Shown piece by piece: positions 17,709 to 25,760 of a stretch of DNA of 64,000 bases. Numbering within the stretch: the stretch's first letter is position 1; every line of letters begins with the position of its first letter. Under the pieces are notes generated by a model. The model was given only the letters and a program-made list of their open reading frames with translations, did not search any database and was not told the DNA's origin. This DNA is from Desulfurococcales archaeon. GTDB lineage: Archaea > Thermoproteota > Thermoprotei_A > Sulfolobales > Ignisphaeraceae. Location: assembly GCA_028275745.1 (NCBI GenBank), contig JAPWUB010000002.1, positions 1 to 64,000 of the forward strand, written 5' to 3'. The position numbers were made by a program, and so were the translations under genes.

Positions 17709-20156
17709 CTACTGTGTTGCACTACAGATCTGCTTATGTACCTCTTCGCTAAGCTTAAGCAAAGCAATTAAAACCACTCTATAAGCTTTATCTCCTTGCT
17801 GAGACAGTGGAGCTCTTTGTGAAATCCCAACAAAAGCTAGGTTATACAATGATTGATTAACTTGTGTTGCTGTTGCATAAAGTCCGTACCTTTCAAATGT
17901 GCCGTCAAAGAGGTTTGTTGATATAACCAGTGTCATTCCTTGCGATGTTAATTCGTAGTCAAGGATCCATGGAACAATCTTTATTTGGTAACCAGGATAA
18001 AGTTTGGAAAGCACATTAATCACAGCGTAGGCGTAAAGACGTGGCATTGTGGCGTTTAGAACTTTTGAAGAGTTCCAGTTTAAGCCAACATTAATTGGAT
18101 AGGTATTGCCGCCTATGTTTATGCTCTTCGTCACTACCCAATCATTTGCGCTGAGATCGTAGTAGTAGCCATAGTAGTTCGGTACCGGAATACTCGCAAT
18201 GGTTGTTGTAGGCAAACTAAGTGGATTTTTGCCTGTACCAAGATATGTTATCGCACTTATAAATTTAGCCATATCGCCAAAGCTGAGACCACCAGGGGCG
18301 GTGAACGCAACATATACGCTTTTTGCCTCATCGTTTACATATACATCGACATGTGCAAATATAAGTATGTAAACCTCGTCCACCATGCATGCCCCAAGCT
18401 TTGGTAGAATGTAAATAGCCTTATTAAATGATGTGGCATTGCCGTTGTAGAAGCTTGTAAAGAACTCTGCTAACAGCTGTATTTTCCTGCTATCAATTGT
18501 TGCACCATCTGCTACTGTTGATCTGTTACCAATTGTTGAGATCCAGTAGCCATAGTCCCACCATGAAATGATTAGCGATCTAGTAGATGTGTTCTCCTTA
18601 ATGAACCTTAGGGTTTCAAGCCACACAGTTGTCGGGTACCAGAACCCTTCAGCTCTAGAAATCATCGTATATGAAGAGAAGTATGCATCTTTTTCAGCAT
18701 AAGCAATATAAGTTGATGCAAACGCTATAGCCATAACGAGTACAATTGTAACTATTTGCAGGAATGAAACCTTGAACCTTACAAATCTACCAAACTTCAC
18801 CATCCTTGGAGAAACAAACGTGAGGAGAGCTCCTAACGTCATACCAACAGTGACTGCTGTAACGATCCTCATATAGTCTACGAAATAGCTTAGATTATAC
18901 GTAGCGTACCAGGCTAACAATATCCATAGCGTAATTGTGGCCAGCAACAAATCTTTACGCCTTATAGCATTATATATTGCTATCGGTATTAGGAATAGTA
19001 CTGCAACAACAATTGTTAGAACCATATGTGGTATTAGTCCGATTTCATGTAGGGGCTGGTATTCTGCAACAGTTTCTGGAAGCCCTGGAACTTTTATACC
19101 TAGTGCAAGTAGCATCTTCCCTGCTAGAGGTACAACCTTTAGTATTGCTTCAAGCACTCCTGGAACTATGTTGGATAAGATGATGAGTATTATCCCTAAT
19201 GCTGTAAGTCCGGCAAGAGACCAGGTATATATCTTTAGCGCCTTCTTTTCTACAAATCTTTTAAGTACATAGAATGCTATTGGAAACAGTAACGCAATGT
19301 AGAACGCTAATGGAATTATTACCCTGCTCCCCCTGTAAACAGGCATCAATAGTATTACAGTGGAGGCAATTAAAGCCTCAATAAAGAAACCTATTATACC
19401 CTTTCTCAACTCTCCTTCAGGCTTTGCATAACTAAATAGAGGCCAAATAACAAGTGATAGGTAGATGGGTGTAAATGAAAGTGCTGCTCCAGTCCAAACA
19501 CTTGCAGCATAAGCTGTCGCTATTCCTGCTAGAACAAAATCTGTGTATCTATTGTACTTTAACGCCCTTATATGGAGCCAGATAACAAGAGGCGCTGTAA
19601 ATAATCCAAAGGTATACTTTACAGTGAAACCAGCAACTTCTCTGCTAACAAACATTAGTGCATAGATAAGCGCTGAAACTATGGAAGCCACCTTACTGTT
19701 TGTTACTTCATTTACTAGTAATGCTATGAAAATCGTTGCTAGTGCTCCAAATATTGGGGGGAGCAATGCCATTAAATCATAGAGAGATACACCAAATGGT
19801 TTGAATGCCTCGTAAAGCAGATATATTGTTATGATGTGCCCTTGCAATTCTGTTGCAAAGATGTTTCTACACGATGGAAACCAGAAGATGCATGTAGCTG
19901 GATTATTATTAGTCAATGTTGGTAAAGATAGAAGACCGTGCTTATCTAAGTAACTAACAACCCAATAGTTAAAGAATGTGTCTAGCTCGTCAAGCTTAGC
20001 TTCAGGATATACAGATGCAATGCCTGAACCAACAACATTTAAGTATTGTTGCACCCTAAGCCAAAACGCTAGAACCGCCACCAACACAATTATAACAGCT
20101 GAGATTATCCTTGAATGCTTGCTCCAAAAATTCATTAGAGAGTACATCCACGCCAT
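17709..20156 (-). CDS. aglB: oligosaccharyltransferase AglB (STT3 family)
   Basis: The 815-aa protein has an N-terminal half of about a dozen membrane segments. The catalytic signature WWDYG follows (SWWDYGYWIS, near residue 530), then a globular extracellular C-terminal part. An early Asp-rich loop, AKLDELDTFFNYW, fits the first external loop with its metal-binding acidic residue. AglB transfers glycans from dolichol carriers to Asn in N-X-S/T sequons of surface proteins, for which the S-layer-like protein at 62.4 kb is a plausible substrate. It stands alone, convergent to the CxxC gene. Confidence 0.96.
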   Translation of the reverse strand: MAWMYSLMNFWSKHSRIISAVIIVLVAVLAFWLRVQQYLNVVGSGIASVYPEAKLDELDTFFNYWVVSYLDKHGLLSLPTLTNNNPATCIFWFPSCRNIFATELQGHIITIYLLYEAFKPFGVSLYDLMALLPPIFGALATIFIALLVNEVTNSKVASIVSALIYALMFVSREVAGFTVKYTFGLFTAPLVIWLHIRALKYNRYTDFVLAGIATAYAASVWTGAALSFTPIYLSLVIWPLFSYAKPEGELRKGIIGFFIEALIASTVILLMPVYRGSRVIIPLAFYIALLFPIAFYVLKRFVEKKALKIYTWSLAGLTALGIILIILSNIVPGVLEAILKVVPLAGKMLLALGIKVPGLPETVAEYQPLHEIGLIPHMVLTIVVAVLFLIPIAIYNAIRRKDLLLATITLWILLAWYATYNLSYFVDYMRIVTAVTVGMTLGALLTFVSPRMVKFGRFVRFKVSFLQIVTIVLVMAIAFASTYIAYAEKDAYFSSYTMISRAEGFWYPTTVWLETLRFIKENTSTRSLIISWWDYGYWISTIGNRSTVADGATIDSRKIQLLAEFFTSFYNGNATSFNKAIYILPKLGACMVDEVYILIFAHVDVYVNDEAKSVYVAFTAPGGLSFGDMAKFISAITYLGTGKNPLSLPTTTIASIPVPNYYGYYYDLSANDWVVTKSINIGGNTYPINVGLNWNSSKVLNATMPRLYAYAVINVLSKLYPGYQIKIVPWILDYELTSQGMTLVISTNLFDGTFERYGLYATATQVNQSLYNLAFVGISQRAPLSQQGDKAYRVVLIALLKLSEEVHKQICSATQ

Positions 20157-20254
20157 TTTCTAACCCTTTACATATATCTCTAAAGGCTTCAAAACTAAAG
20201 CAATATTAGCTACCACGAATTGAAATAAAAGCTTTAATTGAGTTACAGCATCTC

Positions 20255-20818
20255 ATGCTTACTTGGAAGCGAGTCATGAATGACCAGATACCTATAGAGA
20301 CCTATCAGCTGGGAACAACCAAGTGCCCCGTATGTGGATTCAATATTAGCGTTTATCTTCATGTATATAGAGCCCCATATGGAGAGAGAGTAGCTTTTAT
20401 TACTTCGAAATGCGATAACTGTGGATTCAAGTATAGCACCGTACTAACATTAACTACAGATTTGAGGTATAATTGCCTAAGGCTTATTGTTGAAAAACCT
20501 GAGGACTTAAACACCATACTTTATATAGGTGAAGATGCTGAAGTGCATATTCCAGCCCTTAACATAAAATTATCATCAGAACAGCTTGCCATAGGCAGTA
20601 TTGTCACGGTTGATGCTATACTCTTTTATATAATTGAACATGTAAAGAACATTTGTACAGAGGGAACTACAGACACAAAGAATTGTGATTACGTCGAAGA
20701 GCTTGAAAGCATCCTACAAAAAGGTGAGGTTAAACACAGACTTGAAATTATTGTGAAAAGCGAGAATGGAGTGGGAATCATAAGGAGCTATAGGGAAAAA
20801 AACTATGAAGTTTGTTGA
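20255..20818 (+). CDS. ZPR1-type zinc finger protein
   Basis: The 187-aa protein has a C4 zinc finger (CPVCGFN near 24, then SKCDNCGFKYSTV) and then the ZPR1 beta-rich domain (LRLIVEKPEDLNTILYIGEDAEVHIPALNIKL). In eukaryotes ZPR1 binds eEF1A and aids its biogenesis; archaeal homologues have a single ZPR1 module. The start may be the ATG at 20276 (MNDQIPIE) instead of 20255. The gene is divergent from aglB. Confidence 0.85.
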   Translation: MLTWKRVMNDQIPIETYQLGTTKCPVCGFNISVYLHVYRAPYGERVAFITSKCDNCGFKYSTVLTLTTDLRYNCLRLIVEKPEDLNTILYIGEDAEVHIPALNIKLSSEQLAIGSIVTVDAILFYIIEHVKNICTEGTTDTKNCDYVEELESILQKGEVKHRLEIIVKSENGVGIIRSYREKNYEVC

Positions 20819-20833
20819 AATCTTTCCAGTTTC

Positions 20834-21388
20834 TTAGCCCTTTTCAATCTTTATAATTTTACCTTTCTTGCTCTCTTTCTTCTTCGGTAATGTAATCTCA
20901 AGAACACCATTCTTGTACACAGCCTTAGCAGCATCTACATCAACTTCCGCTGGTAATTCTATTTCCTTTCTATACTTCCTATTGTGATTAGAGCCCTCAA
21001 CAACTATATGTCTTTCATCTACAGCTTCAACCTTTATCTTATTTTCATCAACACCCGGCATCTCCAAAACAACCCTTACCTTATCCTCATCTTCATATAT
21101 ATCCATAAGAGGCTCTAACGCATCGCTTACAACAATTCTTGGTCTTCCTTTGCCACTACGCTTAACATTACCGAATTCATATATTTTGGGTACTCCGTCA
21201 GGACCTATTTCAATTCTAAAACCATATACAATAGGTTTTCCAACTATTTCAACTCTTTCTTCGGGACCCAAACCCCAGCTAAACATATGTTCAAACTCTT
21301 GTAGCTCCTCTTCAAGTTCCTCAAATAGTTCATCAAATAAATCAAATATGCTTCTTCTCTTTCTCCTCTCTCTTCTCTCTTCAGACAT
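20834..21388 (-). CDS. small heat shock protein Hsp20/alpha-crystallin
   Basis: The 184-aa protein has a Glu/Arg-rich N-terminal helix (RRKRRSIFDLFDELFEELEEELQEF). An alpha-crystallin domain follows (DEDKVRVVLEMPGVDENKIKVEAVDERHIVVEG, AVYKNGVLEITLPKK), ending in a KKGKIIKI motif. It acts as an ATP-independent holdase oligomer. It is convergent to the zpr1 gene. Confidence 0.95.
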   Translation of the reverse strand: MSEERRERRKRRSIFDLFDELFEELEEELQEFEHMFSWGLGPEERVEIVGKPIVYGFRIEIGPDGVPKIYEFGNVKRSGKGRPRIVVSDALEPLMDIYEDEDKVRVVLEMPGVDENKIKVEAVDERHIVVEGSNHNRKYRKEIELPAEVDVDAAKAVYKNGVLEITLPKKKESKKGKIIKIEKG

Positions 21389-21478
21389 GCTCTACCACTT
21401 CCTTCCAATTACTCGCATTCTTTATACATTTAGTTAATTTATAAACTTTAAGCGTTAATAATTCATTGCATACTACCT

Positions 21479-21751
21479 TTATTCGTCAGTCCATGTAATA
21501 ATCACAGCGTAACAGACATCTCTTTTACAATTACTGTTCTTAATTAAGTCAAGTAAATCAACATCAAGTTGAGCCAATGTTTTAAGGAAGTCCTCAGATA
21601 ATGGTACAGCCTTCACCTTACCTGACACATTAGTCTCTGCAATCATGCTTACAATCTTCTTTGCCTCCTGTTCGCTGTAAATACCTAAACAAGCCTTCAT
21701 ATATTCCTTCACAACTGTACCTAGAGGACTTTTTCGATATACGAACCACAT
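21479..21751 (-). CDS. hypothetical protein, 90 aa
   Basis: No family is recognised. The protein is mostly helical with a short C-terminal strand (CYAVIITWTDE) and three Cys, two of them as CKRDVC. It has an acceptable codon pattern and lies between hsp20 (same strand, 90 bp apart) and the divergent thioredoxin-like gene. Confidence 0.5.
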   Translation of the reverse strand: MWFVYRKSPLGTVVKEYMKACLGIYSEQEAKKIVSMIAETNVSGKVKAVPLSEDFLKTLAQLDVDLLDLIKNSNCKRDVCYAVIITWTDE

Positions 21752-21866
21752 TAAAAAGCACCTCCAAGCCTTTTGAGTTAATGTATGTGCCTCACTCCTT
21801 ATTTATTCATTGCTATAGGTACAAGTAAAACTAGTGAGTTATGCATTGCTGAAAGGGGCTAACTGC

Positions 21867-22223
21867 ATGTTAGAAAAACCTATTGAGATAACAGTACTGA
21901 TTGGGTTAGATACAGAGAGTGCTACAGCACTTAGTAATGTTATGAAGGCGTGTGAGGTGCTGATGAAAAACTATAAAATTAAGGCATTTGTAAATCCAGT
22001 TAATCTTTGGCTAGATCCTGTTAAAGCATCAATAAGGAATTTACCAGTAATAATAATAGATAATAAGAAGATACTCTCTGGGTATGCCCCCACAATAAAT
22101 GAACTTGTAAATGCTGTACTTGAGTCCGTAAAGATGAGGAAACGCAGTAATAATGAGCAGCGCTTATATGGCTATACCCCTGAGGAAAACTCCCTCCTAA
22201 ATGTTGCTGTTGTTGATTGGTAG
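21867..22223 (+). CDS. thioredoxin-fold-like protein without CxxC
   Basis: The ORF track starts at a GTG at 21834, but the ATG at 21867 follows GGGGCT and gives MLEKPIEITVLIGL, a clean first beta strand. The pattern strand, helix, strand (KIKAFVNPVN), helix, LPVIIIDNKKILSGYAPT resembles the thioredoxin fold with its cis-Pro loop (NLPVIII). No CxxC is present; only C44 in KACEVL (track numbering) remains near the first helix. It is the first of three plus-strand genes with redox features (with 22373 and 23418). Confidence 0.5.
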   Translation: MLEKPIEITVLIGLDTESATALSNVMKACEVLMKNYKIKAFVNPVNLWLDPVKASIRNLPVIIIDNKKILSGYAPTINELVNAVLESVKMRKRSNNEQRLYGYTPEENSLLNVAVVDW

Positions 22224-22372
22224 AAACAAACTTAGCTACCCTCATAATTTCAAATCCAATGAGCCTGTCTAAAACGTTTATAGTTTGCTTAAAGTATAGT
22301 ATGCACTTCTGGCTTGAGCAGAATTGCAGTTGACGAGATTTCATCCTTTAGCATAGAGTTTTAGGTGACGAG

Positions 22373-23440
22373 ATGAAGGTGAAAGGTGTAATAATAGGTA
22401 GTGGATTATCAGGACTGAAATCCTATGCTCTTCTTTCTAAACAATTAGATAGTCCTCCGCTAATTATAGACTTTACGTTTGGAGGAAGCTTAGTGATGCC
22501 CGTCGACATTACAAAATTGAGTCGTGTTGTTCCAAAGGTACCAATATTCATTAGTACTGAACTTGTCTCTTTCTTTCCACACTGTAGCATTAAATGCCTT
22601 CCACTAGAGGTCATAGTACTTAAAGAAGGAGATTTGATAGATAAAGTCAAGGGTTATACAACAATTAATGTGCAAAGGCTTTGGATTTACGAAATCTTAA
22701 AAAAGAATGAAGTATGCTTCCTTATCGAGCCTAATGATTGCATATTCAAATCCCTAAACATTGCTAGTGTCACATCTCTAAATAGAGTGCGGGACAACAT
22801 AAGGAAAATCGATGCGGAACGAAAAAATATAGTTACTTCACAAGGTCTTATAATTGAATACGATTTTATTGTTTATACATGGCCTATTCATAGCCTAAGG
22901 AATATCCTAACCAATATTAGTGACATTTCTGTAAACAAAATGCTTACAACAGTCGATTCAGCTCTTAACTATGTCTCAATATATTCACAGCTATACTTGA
23001 TTAACGAAAAGATTAGTGAACAAAAAGTCAGTGTTTTTGTTCATGGCACAAAAACGTATAGAATGCATACCGCTGTAAAAGTTCCTATAAGTGATAACCT
23101 CTACACCATTTATGTGTTAACAAGCTATTCGAAAAACTATCCTTTGCATGCAGGTATAGGCGAGAAACTATATTCTGAAGCAAAGAGGCTTAGATTAATA
23201 AATCCTGCGACCATAATTGACTATGCCGATGTTAACATAACATACGGATTTCTTGGCGCTGAAAATCTTGATATTGTTGATGAGCTTAGACGTGGGCTAG
23301 GCAATTACAATATACATCTTTTTGGTCGTATTGCTGAGTGGAGAGAATATGATGTGGCAACATTACTTTTAAAGGCGGTTCCAACAATTCCAGAGCTGAG
23401 GTGGGTAATTTTTGAAGATGGAGACCATCAAGAAATGTGA
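22373..23440 (+). CDS. FAD/NAD(P)-binding oxidoreductase-like protein
   Basis: The 355-aa protein starts with a Rossmann dinucleotide motif (VIIGSGLSGLKSYALL, residues 6-21). It ends with GRIAEWREYDVATLLLKAV, resembling the C-terminal FAD-contact of amine oxidase and UDP-galactopyranose mutase-type flavoproteins. The middle is divergent, and I cannot assign a substrate. A micro-ORF rich in Cys overlaps its last 23 nt, suggesting coupled translation. Confidence 0.65.
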   Translation: MKVKGVIIGSGLSGLKSYALLSKQLDSPPLIIDFTFGGSLVMPVDITKLSRVVPKVPIFISTELVSFFPHCSIKCLPLEVIVLKEGDLIDKVKGYTTINVQRLWIYEILKKNEVCFLIEPNDCIFKSLNIASVTSLNRVRDNIRKIDAERKNIVTSQGLIIEYDFIVYTWPIHSLRNILTNISDISVNKMLTTVDSALNYVSIYSQLYLINEKISEQKVSVFVHGTKTYRMHTAVKVPISDNLYTIYVLTSYSKNYPLHAGIGEKLYSEAKRLRLINPATIIDYADVNITYGFLGAENLDIVDELRRGLGNYNIHLFGRIAEWREYDVATLLLKAVPTIPELRWVIFEDGDHQEM

Positions 23441-23567
23441 TGAAATCTGTGATAGCATAGTCGTTTGCGATAATTGTGAAGATGAGACATGTGAGGAGAT
23501 CTGCGAAGAAGTCCAAAGCCAGTGCTTATCTATTTGTACTGAATACCTTGAGAAGTCAAATAGCTAG
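23418..23567 (+). CDS. 49-aa acidic Cys-rich micro-protein (8 Cys, three CX3C)
   Basis: The track omits this ORF because it is short. It reads METIKKCDEICDSIVVCDNC and continues with EDETCEEICEEVQSQCLSIC before an acidic tail and TAG. The Cys sit at 7, 11, 17, 20, 25, 29, 36 and 40: three CX3C pairs and one CX2C. It begins inside the flavoprotein gene and ends 38 nt into the convergent 225-aa gene. A metal-binding or disulfide-stapled helical role is inferred; no named family is recognised. Confidence 0.6.
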   Translation: METIKKCDEICDSIVVCDNCEDETCEEICEEVQSQCLSICTEYLEKSNS

Positions 23568-24207
23568 ACTCTGCCGAGATGTTGTCCACAATCATTTCTG
23601 AATGCTCTATTCTTTCAGCAATAAGCTGTGCCAATTGAATCAACTCTTTAACAACATTAATTTCCACAAACAGCGAATCCTCATATTCTTCCGCTCGCTT
23701 AAGTATCTTCACAAACTTTGGCAAAACATTGAAAGAGAATTGCTCAAAAAGTTTGATGTCTGTTTTAGATAATTTGTCCTTCACACTCATATTCTTTAAC
23801 TTTGATAACCAATATTTAGGTCTTAGGCTACGTAACTGAACCTTTAGTAAGATAACGTCAGGGTCGTCAACGTCCTCACCTGTTGATGCTATATCGTTAA
23901 TAACTGCTTCGAGCTGTGCTATATCGTACTTAAATCTATACCATCGTTGTGTGCTACTCTTATATGAGGTCTCCAGAAGGTTATACTCTCGCTCAAGAGC
24001 TCTCAATAATAGTGATGGATTGTACTGAAACCCCGTAGAGAGAAGCCTCTCAACAAGCGTTTTATAGTCAAAGTCTCCTAATGTGGTCTGCCCCCGCAGT
24101 CTATTTTCTTTAGCTATAGCTATAGCTGCCTTTATTACGAGCAGAAACTTCTGCCCATATCTCTGATATGCATCAAGAACAACGCTACGCAATGCTGCTA
24201 CTTCCAT
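23530..24207 (-). CDS. hypothetical helical protein, 225 aa
   Basis: I do not recognise a family. The protein is predicted almost wholly helical, has no Cys, no membrane segment and no nucleotide-binding motif. It includes amphipathic stretches such as LERLLSTGFQYNPSLLLRALEREYNLLE. Its upstream region contains the C/D guide RNA on the same strand about 120 bp away. It is probably a crenarchaeal-specific cytosolic protein. Confidence 0.6.
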   Translation of the reverse strand: MEVAALRSVVLDAYQRYGQKFLLVIKAAIAIAKENRLRGQTTLGDFDYKTLVERLLSTGFQYNPSLLLRALEREYNLLETSYKSSTQRWYRFKYDIAQLEAVINDIASTGEDVDDPDVILLKVQLRSLRPKYWLSKLKNMSVKDKLSKTDIKLFEQFSFNVLPKFVKILKRAEEYEDSLFVEINVVKELIQLAQLIAERIEHSEMIVDNISAESSYLTSQGIQYK

Positions 24208-24330
24208 ATCAGTACCTATAGAAGTTAGTGTAGCTACACAAATATGTGAACTCTGTGCAACACTTTACAATATCAGAACATGACTTCATGTATTTTTCTA
24301 GTAATACCTATGATATCATGATACTCAAGT

Positions 24331-24382
24331 TCAGACGGGTAAGTTTATATCATCTTTGCTCAATTCGGGAGTAATTCATCAT
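24331..24382 (-). ncRNA. C/D box guide sRNA (core), 2'-O-methylation guide
   Basis: On the minus strand the order is C box ATGATGA (24382-24376), 12-nt guide ATTACTCCCGAA, D' box TTGA, 5-nt spacer, C' box GATGATA (24354-24348), 13-nt guide TAAACTTACCCGT, and D box CTGA (24334-24331). This is the canonical archaeal double-guide layout. The D guide is complementary over 10 nt to CGGGUAAGUU, the conserved 23S rRNA helix 71 region near E. coli 1940-1950 (from memory). The D+5 rule points to a G in that CGGG. The D' target was not recognised. A TATA-like element lies within the palindrome at 24414-24433. Confidence 0.8.
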
Positions 24383-24413
24383 CCTAGTTTTCCAAATCTG
24401 AGCACAGCTCTTA

Positions 24414-24433
24414 TGTAGATTAATAAATCTACA
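24414..24433. promoter_or_regulatory. 20-bp palindrome over a bidirectional TATA element
   Basis: TGTAGATT-AATA-AATCTACA is a perfect inverted repeat with 8-bp arms. Its AT core could serve as TATA both for the DUF211 gene (ATG 25 bp downstream on the plus strand, so a near-leaderless transcript) and for the C/D RNA on the minus strand (C box about 32 bp away). It may be an operator or simply a symmetric core promoter. Confidence 0.45.
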
Positions 24434-24457
24434 CTGACCTATTACTACATATGGGAA

Positions 24458-24721
24458 ATGATCGTGCCTACAGTAAAAATTGTTATGGATGTTGTAAAGC
24501 CATTAAAGGAACCGAATATATTTACGCTTGCCTATAATCTGCTTGAAATAAATGGCGTGAAAAGCGTGAACATAAAGGTTCAAGATGTTGGCGCTGATGC
24601 TATTGCATTACTCATAGAGATTGTAGGCTCCAATATAGAATTCGAAAAGGTTAAGCTAGTTCTTGAAGAGGTTGGCGCCACAGTTAATAGTATAAACGAG
24701 GTCTTGCTAAGCAAAGACTAG
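24458..24721 (+). CDS. DUF211 family protein
   Basis: The 87-aa protein shows the ferredoxin-like DUF211 pattern: VKIVMDVVKPLKEPNIFTLAYNLLEINGVKSVNI and ALLIEIVGSNIEFEKVKLVLEEVGATVNSINEV. Members are small archaeal proteins of unknown function that oligomerise in crystal structures. The gene is 17 nt from the chosen TtuA-like start and probably cotranscribed with it. Confidence 0.85.
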   Translation: MIVPTVKIVMDVVKPLKEPNIFTLAYNLLEINGVKSVNIKVQDVGADAIALLIEIVGSNIEFEKVKLVLEEVGATVNSINEVLLSKD

Positions 24722-24738
24722 TATTGGGAGGCTACGCA

Positions 24739-25707
24739 TTGACTAAATGCGATAGATGTAAAGTTCGAGAGGCAATAGTATTCCAGCATCATACTGGGTT
24801 GAGGCTATGTAAAGAATGTTTTATGGATGATCTAAGACAGAGGGTGTTACAGCAAGTTAGGAAGTATCGTATGATCTTACCTGGAGATCGAGTGCTTGTA
24901 GGTGTTTCAGGGGGTAAAGATAGTTACGTGCTTTTGAAGATTTTGTCCGAGATTCACGATAGTTCAAAGATTATTGGTGTCATGATAGAGGAAGGCATTA
25001 GAGGCTATAACAGGTCAGAGGTATTCAACTATATGAAGCGCATATGCAATGCATTGAATATTGACTGTATACTTACTAGCATAAAGGAGGAGCTAGGATA
25101 CAGCGTAGATGATTTCATGGAGCTTCAACTGAAAAAATTTGGAAGGATAGAAATTAGTGCTTGCACTTACTGTGGTATTGCAAGACGAAGAATACTGAAC
25201 ATCTATGCCAGGAGATATGGTGCAGATAAAGTTGCAACAGGTCATAACCTAGATGATGAGGTGCAGACCTATATTATAAACATACTTAGAGGGGATATAA
25301 TGCGGCTCCTTCAGCTACACCCGCTAAGTAATGTCCATAGCAAGCTGCTGGTAAAACGCATCAAGCCATTGAGAGCAGTGTATGAGTATGAAACAGCCTT
25401 TGCTGCTTATTTAGATAACTTTAGGTTTCAGGAAAGTGAGTGCCCATATATAGTGCAAAGACCTACACTGAGAGCACGCCTTCGTGAAGTACTAAATGAA
25501 TTAGAGAGAGTTAAACCAGGTACTCAGCTAAGGTTTCTTCAAGAAATAGACATGCTGTTGGAACCATTTGTGGAGACACAAAATAGAAATAACTTAACGT
25601 TACCACTATGCACTAGATGTGGTGAGCCAACAGCTCCGGGAAGGAAACTGTGCAAATTCTGTGAGCTAATAGATACTGTTATAGGTATGACAAATATAGA
25701 GGCTTAA
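24739..25707 (+). CDS. tRNA 2-thiolation protein TtuA/Ncs6 type
   Basis: The adenylating thiolase has an N-terminal zinc motif (CDRCKVREA, then CKECF), a PP-loop (VGVSGGKDSYVLL), a central CTYCG, ATGHNLDDEVQTY, and a C-terminal zinc motif (CTRCGEP, CKFC). This is the Ncs6/TtuA layout that installs 2-thiouridine in tRNA using a ubiquitin-like sulfur carrier; the MoaD-like protein at 1.5 kb could serve. The TTG at 24739 follows GGGAGG at 7-nt spacing and is preferred to the track's TTG at 24724. TtuA (position 54) and Ncs6 (position 34) cannot be told apart here. Confidence 0.9.
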   Translation: MTKCDRCKVREAIVFQHHTGLRLCKECFMDDLRQRVLQQVRKYRMILPGDRVLVGVSGGKDSYVLLKILSEIHDSSKIIGVMIEEGIRGYNRSEVFNYMKRICNALNIDCILTSIKEELGYSVDDFMELQLKKFGRIEISACTYCGIARRRILNIYARRYGADKVATGHNLDDEVQTYIINILRGDIMRLLQLHPLSNVHSKLLVKRIKPLRAVYEYETAFAAYLDNFRFQESECPYIVQRPTLRARLREVLNELERVKPGTQLRFLQEIDMLLEPFVETQNRNNLTLPLCTRCGEPTAPGRKLCKFCELIDTVIGMTNIEA

Positions 25708-25760
25708 CGTAAAGTATTAATAAGGGGTTGCAGAATAAGTAAATAACTAGTGTTGATAGT

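Noticed and set aside
22021-22344. 107-aa minus-strand ORF
   Set aside because: It overlaps the thioredoxin-like gene antisense, has a Gln/His/Ser composition atypical for this genome, and no ribosome binding site.
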